DNA from: an uncultured Eubacterium sp.
GTDB lineage: Bacteria; Bacillota; Clostridia; Lachnospirales; Lachnospiraceae
Length of the DNA stretch: 64,000 bases
Direction of reading: 5' to 3'
Assembly: GCA_910584595.1 (NCBI GenBank)
Contig: CAJUBQ010000014.1
Location: forward strand, 5,099 to 69,098
Shown: piece by piece, positions 34,048 through 43,195 of the stretch
Position numbering within the stretch: position 1 is the stretch's first letter
How the letters are laid out: the number at the start of each line of letters is the position of its first letter
Position numbers and translations under genes: made by a program
Notes under the pieces: generated by a model
Databases searched by the model: none
The model's input: only the letters and a program-made list of their open reading frames with translations
What the model was told of the DNA's origin: nothing

Positions 34048-34974
34048 TTGAAACAGGACACGATTTTGTTATTTCAGGAACCGGAGCGGTATTTTTTTCC
34101 GCAAATGAAAGGGATTGTTTATGCGCCGTTTGGAGTTGCAAATAAACGTTTGCGTTTTTGGCTTTATTTGATTGTCTGCCGCTTTCCGTTTCTTTGTTTT
34201 CCGGTATTGTTCGGATCATGGAAAAAGTATGTCCGCACAGCCAAACAGGTGATTTTATTTGACTTTGGATATGTGCCGGGAATTGAGCATTATATTCACC
34301 GCATCAATCCGTCTTGTAAAATCTGTCTTTTTTATTGGAATATTATGAAATCCTCCGGTAAAGGTTATCAAAAGTTTGCATTCAAGCAAAACATTTATGC
34401 GACAGACAAAAATGACTGTCAAAAGTATGGATTTTTGTATCAGAGTATTTTTTATGTGCCGCAGGATATCCAACCAAAGAAGGTTGTAAAAGAGCCGGAA
34501 AAGCTGTTTTTCTTTGGGTTGGATAAAGGCCGGGGACCGTATTTGCTGCGTCTGAAAAAACAGCTGGAGGCTTTTGGAATCTGTTGTGATATTACTGTTT
34601 TCAGTGAATCTCATTGCAGGAAATACAAAAATAAGATTGCGGACATACTCGCAGATCAGATGATTTCATATAAGGAATATTGCAGCCGATTATCAAAATG
34701 CGGCATTTTGCTGGATCTGAATCAAGCCGGACAGACGGCGTTGTCTATGCGCGTGATGGAAGCAATATTTTTTGGGAAAAAACTCATTACTTTTAACAAA
34801 GATATTGCAACGTATGATTTTTATGATGAAAATAATATTTTTATCATGGATAGCAAGCAAACAGACGGTAAAGATTTGCTTGCATTTATAAAAAAGCCGT
34901 TCCGTCCTTACGAGAAAGAAGTTTTGCGCCAATATAGTTATGAGAATTGGAAAAAGCGGTTTGCGGTAAAATAA
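34048..34974 (+). CDS. Glycosyltransferase-like protein (capsule/LPS type)
   Basis: 308 residues, no membrane helix. The C-terminal half resembles GT-B transferases of the CgeB/capsule type: FFFGLDKGRGPYLLRLKKQL (a hinge/nucleotide region), ISYKEYCSRLSKCGILLDLN, then RVMEAIFFGKKLITFNKDI and DENNIFIM. The start is TTG 34048, fixed by AGAGGTGATT; in-frame ATG 34021 has no ribosome site. Donor and acceptor are not readable. The next gene is an MBOAT acyltransferase, hinting at surface glycan assembly. Confidence 0.68.
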   Translation: MKQDTILLFQEPERYFFPQMKGIVYAPFGVANKRLRFWLYLIVCRFPFLCFPVLFGSWKKYVRTAKQVILFDFGYVPGIEHYIHRINPSCKICLFYWNIMKSSGKGYQKFAFKQNIYATDKNDCQKYGFLYQSIFYVPQDIQPKKVVKEPEKLFFFGLDKGRGPYLLRLKKQLEAFGICCDITVFSESHCRKYKNKIADILADQMISYKEYCSRLSKCGILLDLNQAGQTALSMRVMEAIFFGKKLITFNKDIATYDFYDENNIFIMDSKQTDGKDLLAFIKKPFRPYEKEVLRQYSYENWKKRFAVK

Positions 34975-35015
34975 AAGGATATTGGAAAAAGCGGTTTGCG
35001 GTAAAATAAAAGGAT
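34946..35015 (+). repeat. Exact 35-bp tandem duplication across a gene end
   Basis: Two identical 35-base units (34946-34980, 34981-35015), each starting ATTGGAAAAAGCGG and including the TAA stop of the glycosyltransferase gene in the first copy. Perfect identity points to a recent slippage event; the protein end is unaffected. Confidence 0.95.
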
Positions 35016-35158
35016 GTTGGATAGTTGGGCTTATCTGGCTTGTGATGTATATTTTTTGAAAGATTGGAAAAAATTGTTTATATCATTACGGAAATCAGCT
35101 CGACTTATTAAAGCTGCTGATCTTTGAAATAAACATGTGCAGAAAGCAGGGAGAATCA

Positions 35159-36664
35159 ATGCTGTTCAATTCGTTTCATTTTTTATTATTTTTTCCAATT
35201 GTAGTGGGAGTTTATTTTGTAGCGCCAAAAAAAATGAGGTATCTTTGGCTTTTGGCGTCCAGTTATTATTTTTACATGAGCTGGAATGCAAAGTATGCGG
35301 TTTTAATTGCATTTTCTACGTTGGTTACCTGGGTCAGCGGACTGCTGCTGGGAATCTGTCAAAAAAATGAAACCGGGACCGCCATGAAAAAGTGGATTGT
35401 AGCGGTTAGTTTTTTTGTAAATTTAAGTATTCTGGCATTTTTTAAATATTTTGATTTCGCTTTAGGCAATGTAAATTTTTTTCTCACAAAAATGGGTTTT
35501 GCAGCAATGGAACGGCCGTTTGATTTTGTGCTTCCTGTTGGAATTTCATTTTATACGTTTCAGGCGCTTGGTTATACCGTCGATGTATATAGAAACGATA
35601 TAGAACCGGAAAAAAATATATTCAAATATGCGCTTTTTGTTTCCTTTTTTCCACAGCTGGTTGCAGGGCCGATTGAACGTTCCAAAAATTTACTGCTTCA
35701 GGTTGCGCATACAGACCGGATTTCATGGAAACAACTATTGGATTATGATCGGATTGCCAGCGGGCTGCGGATGATGTTATGGGGCTATTTTCAGAAAATG
35801 GTCATCGCAGACCGGCTTGCAATTTTGGTAAACACGGTGTATGATGCCTGGTATTTTTATGGTACGGTAGAGCTTGTATTAGCTGCTGCGGCGTTTTCCA
35901 TTCAAATATACTGTGATTTTGCCGGTTATTCAACGATTGCAATCGGAGCTGCGAAAGTCATGGGATTTACACTGATGGAAAATTTTGATACGCCGTATTT
36001 TGCCGGAAGTATTCGCGAATTTTGGCGCAGATGGCACATTTCGCTCAGTACGTGGTTCAAAGACTATCTGTATATTCCTCTTGGCGGCAATCGATGCAGC
36101 AGACTGCGCAGACATTGGAATATTTTGATTACATTTCTGGTCAGCGGATTGTGGCATGGGGCAAGCTGGCATTTTGTTGTTTGGGGAGGAATCCACGGGG
36201 TGTTTCAGATCCTTGCGGCAGAAACAAGGAAATACAGAGACAGTATTTATGCAAGGACGCATACAAAATGCTCGTCTTTCAGTTTTCGGTTTGGACAGAT
36301 AGCGGCAACGTTCGTTATGACGACGTTTGCATGGATTTTTTTCCGGGCAGAGTCTATGACGCAGGCATGCAGCTATATTGGACGTATTTTTACAAAACCG
36401 GACTGGTATGCGCTTACAGATGGTTCTTTGTATGAGCTTGGTTTAGAGCGGGTGGAGATGAATATGCTGCTCGTCTCCCTGTTGATTTTATTTGTAGTCA
36501 GTTTAATGAAATATCAGAAAAAAGAATCCCTGGATTTGTTTTTAATCAAACAGTGTGCCTGGTTTCGCTGGCTTACGGCTGCTTTCTTATTTACGTTTAT
36601 TTTTTTGTTTGGAGTCTATGGACCCGGATTTGACGCAGGGCAGTTTATTTATTTTCAATTTTAG
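35159..36664 (+). CDS. MBOAT-family O-acyltransferase (AlgI/DltB-like)
   Basis: 501 residues with about ten to twelve membrane helices. Family markers: FPQLVAGPIERS (near 175), the WRRWHISLSTWFKDYLYIPL block and the catalytic His in GLWHGASWHFVVWG. It moves acyl groups, usually acetyl, across the membrane onto a surface polymer. ATG 35159 is set by AGGGAG; the frame extends upstream without a site. AlgI-type enzymes usually work with an SGNH-type partner (AlgJ/AlgX/PatB), which is not encoded beside it. Followed after 28 bases by an unrelated-looking gene. Confidence 0.92.
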   Translation: MLFNSFHFLLFFPIVVGVYFVAPKKMRYLWLLASSYYFYMSWNAKYAVLIAFSTLVTWVSGLLLGICQKNETGTAMKKWIVAVSFFVNLSILAFFKYFDFALGNVNFFLTKMGFAAMERPFDFVLPVGISFYTFQALGYTVDVYRNDIEPEKNIFKYALFVSFFPQLVAGPIERSKNLLLQVAHTDRISWKQLLDYDRIASGLRMMLWGYFQKMVIADRLAILVNTVYDAWYFYGTVELVLAAAAFSIQIYCDFAGYSTIAIGAAKVMGFTLMENFDTPYFAGSIREFWRRWHISLSTWFKDYLYIPLGGNRCSRLRRHWNILITFLVSGLWHGASWHFVVWGGIHGVFQILAAETRKYRDSIYARTHTKCSSFSFRFGQIAATFVMTTFAWIFFRAESMTQACSYIGRIFTKPDWYALTDGSLYELGLERVEMNMLLVSLLILFVVSLMKYQKKESLDLFLIKQCAWFRWLTAAFLFTFIFLFGVYGPGFDAGQFIYFQF

Positions 36665-36692
36665 AGAATGTGGATAAGGCAGGAAGATGGTT

Positions 36693-37436
36693 ATGGATCT
36701 GATAGAAAGAGATATTTATTCATGTATATGTAAAAATGACGGTATGCTTGCGCGGGAAATTGCGGCAGAGCTTCATAAAGAGCGGTCGGTCATCAATCAA
36801 TATTTGTACGGATCGCCTTATATGAGGGAGCTTTGCTACAAAGACAGCAGTTTCCGCTGGCATGGACTTATTCGGCAAAGCGTGCCGCACAGGGGGCTTG
36901 GGGATTTCTGCGGGTATTACGGTATGGTTTGGGAGTTTTTAGAGACAGAAAAAATGCAATGGCTGGAAGAATTAAAGCAGGGCTGTATGAGAATCGGAAG
37001 AAATTTAAACAATACAAGGGGATTGTTTCATTCGTTTCTGGACGCGTATGAAACGATGCGTCAGTTGTTTTGTGATCTTTCGGATGTCGATCTTTCGAAC
37101 TGGGAGATTGCATTTGAGCTGCGTATCAAGCGCGCAAGATATATCCGAATCTATGCGGATGTCCTGGTCATTGCGGATGGTTATATCTTTTCTTTGGAAT
37201 TTAAGATGAAAGATAAGATCGATCCGGCAGAAATCAGTCAGGCAGCAAAATACTGTGAATATATTGAGGTGTTGGCAGGACCGGACTATGATGTGATTCC
37301 GGCCCTGGTGCTGACAAAAGCATCTGATTTGTATACATATGTACAGATGGAACATTCCACAGCAGAAATACCGGTCTGTTCGGGAGATATGCTGTTTAAC
37401 CTGTTTGATGAATATTTGGGATTTTTAGAACAGTAA
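36693..37436 (+). CDS. HTH plus PD-(D/E)XK nuclease-like protein
   Basis: 247 residues. Residues 1-60 form a winged-helix-like segment (LAREIAAELHKERSVINQYLYG). Residues ~110-215 show the restriction-endonuclease-fold pattern: Glu142 before IRIYADVLVI (Asp156), hairpin to SLEFKMK (Glu169-x-Lys171), then ISQAAKYCEYIE with Gln183 and Tyr187, as in PD-(D/E)XK families where the QxxxY helix follows. No named family recognised. Start at 36693 keeps a 6-base gap to AGGAAG. It converges on the DUF6062 gene with a 4-base gap. Nuclease activity is inferred only. Confidence 0.6.
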   Translation: MDLIERDIYSCICKNDGMLAREIAAELHKERSVINQYLYGSPYMRELCYKDSSFRWHGLIRQSVPHRGLGDFCGYYGMVWEFLETEKMQWLEELKQGCMRIGRNLNNTRGLFHSFLDAYETMRQLFCDLSDVDLSNWEIAFELRIKRARYIRIYADVLVIADGYIFSLEFKMKDKIDPAEISQAAKYCEYIEVLAGPDYDVIPALVLTKASDLYTYVQMEHSTAEIPVCSGDMLFNLFDEYLGFLEQ

Positions 37437-37440
37437 CCGT

Positions 37441-38208
37441 TTATGGATCCTGTTCAAATACCGGATCAGCAGGATAACCGCCGCCGCATTTTTGCATGGC
37501 GCGCTGCACGCTGTCAGCGGAATTGCCCCAGTCTTTGTCTTTGTTGCGGTAATCGTTTTTATCTACAAACCACGATACTTCACTCTGGAGGCGCTGCATA
37601 TGTTCCAACATCAACGCAGATGCTTTTGGATAAAAATCCTGTTTTTCCGTATCGGATAATTTATCTTCAGCGCATTCGATTAAATCACGAAAATGCGGCA
37701 GACAAAATCCTTTGCTGTTAGTAAAAGATTCACGAAAGTCTTTGTTCTTACGGTACAAATCAAAAAAGGTATCCAGATACCGATTGTAAATCTGGTTAAA
37801 ATGATCGCATACATAACAGGAACATTCTTTTTGGTCAAGCCATGCGCCCAGAGGCGTTTTCGCCTGCGAATGTGCGGTCTCAGTCCGTTTCATGCGCTTT
37901 AAAATATTGGATTTTCCAGGCACAAAGCGCTTTAGTTCCTGTTCCAGTTCCGTATTTAATTTTTTTAAATGCGTACTTAAAATAAGTGCGCTTCCAAGGC
38001 GGTTGCCGTAATCATACATCATTTTATAGTGATGGCGGCAAAAACCAAGAGCATCTGTTTTTTCACGAATATAATCTTCCATATAAGCAGAGCCTAAGAT
38101 AAAAGAGATGGCATGTTGTTCTGCTGCACGTTCCAGATAGCAGAACGGACATTCATCATCGGTTTGGAAAGCTTCGATCAGCGGAAGCGTGGAAATGTCT
38201 TTTTTCAT
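37441..38208 (-). CDS. DUF6062-family cysteine-rich protein
   Basis: 255 residues, soluble and helical, with four Cys/His clusters: CPFCYLE, LGFCRHH, CSCYVCDH and GFCLPHF, likely binding two zinc or other metal ions. This pattern is that of DUF6062 proteins, common in Lachnospiraceae and of unknown function. The start ATG (38208) follows GGGTGA. Divergent from the lacI-type gene, convergent with the nuclease-like gene. Confidence 0.82.
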   Translation of the reverse strand: MKKDISTLPLIEAFQTDDECPFCYLERAAEQHAISFILGSAYMEDYIREKTDALGFCRHHYKMMYDYGNRLGSALILSTHLKKLNTELEQELKRFVPGKSNILKRMKRTETAHSQAKTPLGAWLDQKECSCYVCDHFNQIYNRYLDTFFDLYRKNKDFRESFTNSKGFCLPHFRDLIECAEDKLSDTEKQDFYPKASALMLEHMQRLQSEVSWFVDKNDYRNKDKDWGNSADSVQRAMQKCGGGYPADPVFEQDP

Positions 38209-38351
38209 AATCGTTCACCCGTTCGTTTCAACCATGTTATTTTTTTCCTCAGAAAATCAGAGCTAATGAAAAAGCTTCAAATTCTTTGCACTTCATACTT
38301 GTTTTCACCACCTTTCCAACGATCCTTCCTGAATACAAAAACATATATGTT

Positions 38352-38380
38352 ATTATATCGGAACAGACAGGCAGTGTAAA
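38352..38380 (-). promoter_or_regulatory. Promoter of the DUF6062 gene
   Basis: On the minus strand TTTACA (38380-38375), 17 bases, TATAAT (38357-38352); about 145 bases from the start codon. Apart from this and the lacI promoter, the 38209-38540 spacer holds nothing else I can support. Confidence 0.65.
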
Positions 38381-38475
38381 GCTTATATTAGAATTGGTTT
38401 TATTTACTTTTATTAAAAATTGCGTGTTAGTTGCGCTATTTAATCATATTTTTGCACTGATATTGCATAAAATGA

Positions 38476-38504
38476 TTGACTTTTTTTGTGCAATCTTCTA
38501 AAAT
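38476..38504 (+). promoter_or_regulatory. Promoter of the LacI-type regulator gene
   Basis: TTGACT (38476-38481), 17 bases, TAAAAT (38499-38504), about 35 bases before the start codon at 38541. Confidence 0.65.
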
Positions 38505-38540
38505 AAATGTCAGTATATGTATAAAAGGGGAGTGATTTTT

Positions 38541-39563
38541 ATGGCTGTAACGATCAAAGATGTTGCTGCGCTGGCAGGCGTATCGCCGTCCACAGTATCA
38601 AGGACATGCAAGGATCATCCGTCTATCAGCGCTGAAACGAAGGAAAAAGTACGCCGTGTGATGCTGCAGCTGGGCTATGAGCCGAACTTTTCTTCTGACA
38701 GTGCATCCGGTGCAAATTCTAAGACGATCGGAATTATACTGCCGCCGTCTTATCGGGAGGCATATGAAAATTCATTTTATTTGGAAACAATCCGCGGGAT
38801 CAGTCAGTTTTGCAATAAGAGACAGTATATCAGTACGGTGATTACCGGACAGGACGAAGCTGAAATACTGGGCGCCGTCCATACAATGGGTGCGGGGAGT
38901 CTGGTAGATGGTTTTATAGTGCTTTATTCCAGAAAAGAAGATGTGATTGTAGACTATCTTTGTGAAGAAGGGCTGTTATATGTGTTGATCGGCAAATCAC
39001 AGCTTTCCGCAAATCAGACAATTATTGTAGATAACGATAATCTTTTGGCAGGACAGGAAGCGGCGGAATATTTGTACAGCCTTGGACATCGCAAAATTGC
39101 TTATGTTGGAAATGAAAGCCTGTTTTTCTTTTCCGCAGACCGAAAGTCCGGCTATCAGTTGACGCTGCTGCGTCATGAGCTGCCGGTAGTTCCGCAATAT
39201 TGTGTCGAAGTCAGCTGCGTTCCTGAAAAGGATGCGGCACAGATCCGCAGTTTATTAGAACAGCCGGACCGTCCGACAGCTGTTGTCGTTAGTGATGATA
39301 TTTTAGCGGTAGCGCTGGAACGCGTTTGTATACGGATGGGCCTGTCGATTCCAAAAGATCTTTCGATTGTTTCTTTTAATAATTCACTGTTTGCCAGACT
39401 GACGTCCCCGCAGCTGACATCTGTGGATGTGAATTCGTTTCAGCTGGGGATTGAGGCGGCTTCACAGATAATTAACCATATTGAAAACCCGGATCTTCTG
39501 GCAACGAAAATTATTGTGCCGCATGGTTTGATCGAACGGGACAGCTGTTGCAAAATTGGATAA
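38541..39563 (+). CDS. LacI-family transcriptional regulator
   Basis: 340 residues. The N-terminal helix-turn-helix and hinge start MAVTIKDVAALAGVSPSTVS, followed by a periplasmic-binding-protein-like effector domain (TIGIILPPSY; TAVVVSDDILAVALER; LTSVDVNSFQLGIEAA). AAGGGGAGTGAT sets the start at 38541. It probably controls the adjacent solute-binding protein and chemoreceptor genes in response to a sugar; effector unknown. No clear operator palindrome was identified downstream. Confidence 0.94.
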   Translation: MAVTIKDVAALAGVSPSTVSRTCKDHPSISAETKEKVRRVMLQLGYEPNFSSDSASGANSKTIGIILPPSYREAYENSFYLETIRGISQFCNKRQYISTVITGQDEAEILGAVHTMGAGSLVDGFIVLYSRKEDVIVDYLCEEGLLYVLIGKSQLSANQTIIVDNDNLLAGQEAAEYLYSLGHRKIAYVGNESLFFFSADRKSGYQLTLLRHELPVVPQYCVEVSCVPEKDAAQIRSLLEQPDRPTAVVVSDDILAVALERVCIRMGLSIPKDLSIVSFNNSLFARLTSPQLTSVDVNSFQLGIEAASQIINHIENPDLLATKIIVPHGLIERDSCCKIG

Positions 39564-39613
39564 AAAGAATCGACAGAAATGGACATGTCAATGACAGGAG
39601 GAAGTATTGAGGT

Positions 39614-40930
39614 ATGATAAAAATGAAACATATCACAGCAGCGGTGTTGTCAGCCTGCATATTCGCGGGAGGCTGCGGAGCCGGTCAGGAACAAACGTCA
39701 GTTTATTATTTGAATTTTAAGCCGGAAGTGGCGTCTGTCTGGCGGGAACTTGCAAAAGATTATGAAGCTGAGACAGGTGTGGAGGTCAAAGTGCTGACTG
39801 TCGCAAATGGAAACTATGAGCAGAGGCTGAAAGCGGAGCTTGCAAAAAAAGATGCGCCGACGTTGTTTCATATTAATGGGCCAATCGGATATGAGAATTG
39901 GAAAAATTATTGTATGGATTTAAGCGAAACAGAATTATATACGTGGCAGCTGGACCAGGATATCGCAGTCAAAAGTGGAAATGGAATTTATGGTATCCCG
40001 TATGTGGTAGAAGGCTATGGAATTATATACAACGATGCAATTATGAAGAAATATTTTTCTCTTCCAACCAAAGCGGTACCGTTTTCCGGTATGGATGAGG
40101 TAAATAATTATGAAAAATTAAAAGCAGTGGTAGAAGATATGACGCTGCATAAAGAGGAACTTGGCATTGAAGGTGTGTTTGCATCTACTTCATTCAGTTC
40201 CGGAGAAGACTGGCGCTGGCAGACACATCTGGCAAATGTTTCCATATTTTATGAATTTTTGGATAAAAATGTTGCAGACAGCGATATCCTGGACTTTACG
40301 TATGCGGATAACTATAAAAATATATTTGACCTTTATGTTCAAAATTCCTGTGCACAGCCATCAGAGCTCGCGGCTAAGACCGTAAAGGATTCGATGGAAG
40401 ACTTTGCATTGGGACGGGCAGCGATGGTGCAAAACGGCAATTGGGCATGGAGCCAGATTGCTGAGGTCGAAGGAAATAAAGTGTCAGAAGATGATGTAAA
40501 ATATATGCCGATTTATATGGGTATTGAGGGTGAGGAAAGCCAGGGGCTTTGTATTGGCACCGGAAATTATCTTTGTGTGAACGCCACAGCGCCCAAAGAA
40601 GAGCAGGAGGCGGCTGTTGAATTTATGAAATGGGTCTACAGTTCGGATACCGGAAAAGATTATGTTACCAATCAGCTGAGCTTTATTGCTCCGTTTCAGA
40701 CATTTTCTGAGGCAGAACGCCCGAATAATCCGCTGGCAAGAGAGGTGACGCAAGATATGGAAGATGCTTCGACAACCTCTGTAAACTGGATTTTTTCCAC
40801 CTTTCCAAGTCAGAAGTTTAAGGACAAGTTTGGCGCCAGCCTGTTAAGCTATGTCAATGGCGAATGCGGATGGGACGAGGTAGTAGCAGGCGTAAAAGAG
40901 GAATGGGCTTTAGAGAAAGCAGCACAATAG
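39614..40930 (+). CDS. Carbohydrate-binding lipoprotein (family 1 solute-binding protein)
   Basis: 438 residues with a lipoprotein signal ending in FAGGC (Cys near residue 21). The body is like UgpB/MalE: FKPEVASVWRELAKDYEAET, TLFHINGPIGYENWK, GIPYVVEGYGIIYN, FALGRAAMVQNGNWAW, SFIAPF. No permease or ATPase gene is nearby; it lies between a LacI regulator and an MCP gene 12 bases downstream, so it may serve chemotaxis instead of, or besides, transport. Two possible ATGs (39614, 39623) both have acceptable sites. Confidence 0.93.
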   Translation: MIKMKHITAAVLSACIFAGGCGAGQEQTSVYYLNFKPEVASVWRELAKDYEAETGVEVKVLTVANGNYEQRLKAELAKKDAPTLFHINGPIGYENWKNYCMDLSETELYTWQLDQDIAVKSGNGIYGIPYVVEGYGIIYNDAIMKKYFSLPTKAVPFSGMDEVNNYEKLKAVVEDMTLHKEELGIEGVFASTSFSSGEDWRWQTHLANVSIFYEFLDKNVADSDILDFTYADNYKNIFDLYVQNSCAQPSELAAKTVKDSMEDFALGRAAMVQNGNWAWSQIAEVEGNKVSEDDVKYMPIYMGIEGEESQGLCIGTGNYLCVNATAPKEEQEAAVEFMKWVYSSDTGKDYVTNQLSFIAPFQTFSEAERPNNPLAREVTQDMEDASTTSVNWIFSTFPSQKFKDKFGASLLSYVNGECGWDEVVAGVKEEWALEKAAQ

Positions 40931-40942
40931 GGGAGGCAAGGG

Positions 40943-42616
40943 ATGAAAGTAAGATCAATACGTTCTAAAATCGCATTATTGATTGCGTCCACATCTATAC
41001 TGCTCATTATGGGGATACTGGTAATCAGTTATGTGATTAACCGGAAAAATATTGTGGACTTGTGTAAAAGTTATTTATATGATACATGTGTATCTGCTTC
41101 CGGCACTTTGTATGAGAGTTTTTATGGGGATAGTGAAAGAAATCATCTGGAAGTCAGTCTGGAGTATATTTTATACAGCGTAGGCATTGGCACGATGGAT
41201 TCCAGCCACGCATATCTCGTTGATACGGATGGCGTATACCTGTATCATCAGGATGCGGAAAAGATCGGTACAAAACTGGCGGACAATCCGGTGATTGAAG
41301 AGGTGACAGAAAAACTAAAGCAGGGAATTATGACGACAGCAGATGTCAGAAGAAGTGACGTAGATGGAAAGGCAGTTTACGTTGCGTTTATGTGTACGGT
41401 GAACGATTGGGTGGTTGTGGTGCAGGCAGACGAAGCAGACGTGCTCAAACCGGTTCTGACGATCAGTATGTATACGCTGGCAGTCGGCGCGATATTGCTT
41501 GTCATCGCGCTTTTTATCGGCATTGTAATTACTGCCAGAATTACGAAGCCGGTTTCTGCATTGACGACGGTCATCAATGATATTTCCGCATTGAATCTGC
41601 ACGATGGACAGAAAATACCGAAGACAAATGATGAAATCGGAGTTATGGGAAATGCGGTTACGAATATGAAGCAGCAATTGACGGAAATTGTTTCAGAATT
41701 GGATGACATTTCCGAGAAGCTGGTAACAGATGCAAATATGTTATACGATATTTCAGATCAGGTGAACGAAGCTTCCGCCAACAACTCATCTACGAATGAA
41801 GCTCTCGCGGCAAGTATGCAGGAAACGTCTCAGGCGACGAGCGAGGTGAATCATAATATACAAAATATGAATGAAAGCGTCGTAATTGTAGCAGATAAAA
41901 TTAAAGACGGAACCGGGCTTACGACCGATCTGAAAAATAAAACGGTGCAGATTTCCGAGCGTACGACAAAAGCAAGACAGGAAACGCTTGATTTGTATGG
42001 TACGATTCGTGAAACTTCCAACGATGCGATTGAGAAAGCAAAAGAAGTACATAAGATCAATAGTCTTGCAGGCGCTATTTCAGAAATGGCAGAGCAGACG
42101 ACGTTATTGTCTTTAAATGCTTCTATTGAGGCAGCAAGGGCAGGAGAACAGGGCAAAGGCTTTGCGGTAGTAGCCAGCGAGATTGCGAAACTGGCTGCCG
42201 AGTCTACAGATACAAGCGCCAATATTGTAACGATTGTAAACGAAGTGAATTTGTCAATTGGGACGTTGACAAAGTGTCTGAGAGACACATTAGAATTTCT
42301 GGAGACAAAAGTAATGGATGATTATTCCGGCTTTATGCAGTCCAGCAGCGAATACAGCGAAGCCGCACAGTATATGGAAGAGTTTATGAATCAGACGAAT
42401 CATGAAGTCAGCCAGCTAAGACATGGGATTGCACAGATTACTGCCTCCATGGAGGGCATCAGCAATACAGTCAGCAGCGCACAGCTGGGCGTCGGGGATA
42501 TTGCAGATAAGACGTCAAATGTTGTTAAATTAACGGCAGAGACATTTAAACGGACGACAAACTGTAAAGATTCAGCAGAAAAATTACGGGATATTACTTC
42601 CAGATTTCATATTTAA
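40943..42616 (+). CDS. Methyl-accepting chemotaxis protein with Cache-type sensor
   Basis: 557 residues. Membrane helices at 11-33 and 172-198 flank a Cache-like outer domain with the SSHAYLVDTDGVYLYHQDAE strand pair typical of single/double Cache sensors. HAMP and signalling regions follow; the tip reads LLSLNASIEAARAGEQGKGF and then VVASEIAKLAAES. Starts 12 bases after the binding-protein gene with GGGGAGG, so they are co-expressed. A strong hairpin follows the stop. Confidence 0.95.
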   Translation: MKVRSIRSKIALLIASTSILLIMGILVISYVINRKNIVDLCKSYLYDTCVSASGTLYESFYGDSERNHLEVSLEYILYSVGIGTMDSSHAYLVDTDGVYLYHQDAEKIGTKLADNPVIEEVTEKLKQGIMTTADVRRSDVDGKAVYVAFMCTVNDWVVVVQADEADVLKPVLTISMYTLAVGAILLVIALFIGIVITARITKPVSALTTVINDISALNLHDGQKIPKTNDEIGVMGNAVTNMKQQLTEIVSELDDISEKLVTDANMLYDISDQVNEASANNSSTNEALAASMQETSQATSEVNHNIQNMNESVVIVADKIKDGTGLTTDLKNKTVQISERTTKARQETLDLYGTIRETSNDAIEKAKEVHKINSLAGAISEMAEQTTLLSLNASIEAARAGEQGKGFAVVASEIAKLAAESTDTSANIVTIVNEVNLSIGTLTKCLRDTLEFLETKVMDDYSGFMQSSSEYSEAAQYMEEFMNQTNHEVSQLRHGIAQITASMEGISNTVSSAQLGVGDIADKTSNVVKLTAETFKRTTNCKDSAEKLRDITSRFHI

Positions 42617-42631
42617 AGGAAATGAAAAAAC

Positions 42632-42679
42632 CATGGCAAAAACCCTCATTGTACCTCAGGTACAATGGGTTTTGCCATG
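42632..42679 (+). terminator. Large hairpin after the Cache MCP gene
   Basis: Arms running 42632 to ~42656 and ~42658 to 42679 (CATGGCAAAA with TTTTGCCATG, and CATTGTACCT with AGGTACAATG) form a nearly continuous ~22-bp stem with a one- to two-base loop. No long T-run after it; likely terminator or RNA-protecting stem. Confidence 0.65.
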
Positions 42680-42898
42680 CACTTTCGAAAAAGCATTCTG
42701 TGTTTAACTATGAGTTAGTTAGAATCTACTGCATATCCGATTCCATGAAATTTTCATGTCGTTTATCATAAAAAACCTTCTGCTCGTGAAGATGGGGAAC
42801 AGTTATATTATTTTAACATATGGTAAATGGACTGTGAATGGCAATCGTTTAGATATTCTTGTGCAGAGATAAGATAAATATAGACGGATGAATATAAT

Positions 42899-42925
42899 GA
42901 TAACAATTTATATACAAATGTTATC
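42899..42925 (+). repeat. Inverted site, left copy (GATAACA-N13-TGTTATC)
   Basis: A 27-base site with 7-bp palindromic ends. Its reverse complement recurs at 43196-43223 with two-base length difference; TATATACAAATGTTAT is shared exactly. The pair flanks ~270 bases that contain a promoter. Could be a recombination site pair or two operator copies. Confidence 0.7.
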
Positions 42926-42996
42926 TAGAAGTATTTTATATCATTCCTCGTTTTTTTTCAACTCTTATGTTAAAAATAGTGTAAATTGTCTGTTTT

Positions 42997-43025
42997 TTGC
43001 TTGATTTTTTGATAATGTATATATT
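42997..43025 (+). promoter_or_regulatory. Candidate promoter of the surface-glycan operon
   Basis: TTGCTT (42997-43002), 17 bases, TATATT (43020-43025), reading toward the XRE gene with a ~240-base leader. It lies between the two inverted sites. AT-richness makes chance matches likely. Confidence 0.4.
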
Positions 43026-43064
43026 TTTTGCATAAAAAAATAATAAAGAAAGTGATATTCATAA

Positions 43065-43100
43065 TTCTTGGAAAAATGGTCAAAATACGGGATCCAAGAA
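43065..43100 (+). promoter_or_regulatory. Palindrome/hairpin in the glycan operon leader
   Basis: TTCTTGGA (43065-43072) and TCCAAGAA (43093-43100) with a 20-base spacer, followed by an AT-rich stretch. Possible operator or attenuator. The remainder of the 42617-43266 spacer is AT-rich with no gene seen. Confidence 0.4.
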
Positions 43101-43195
43101 ATCTTATAAATTTTATTTAAATTTTATTTCTTAAAAATTCATTATTAATTCAATAATTTATCCATTAAAAAAGAAAATGTATATGGGGAGTGAAC

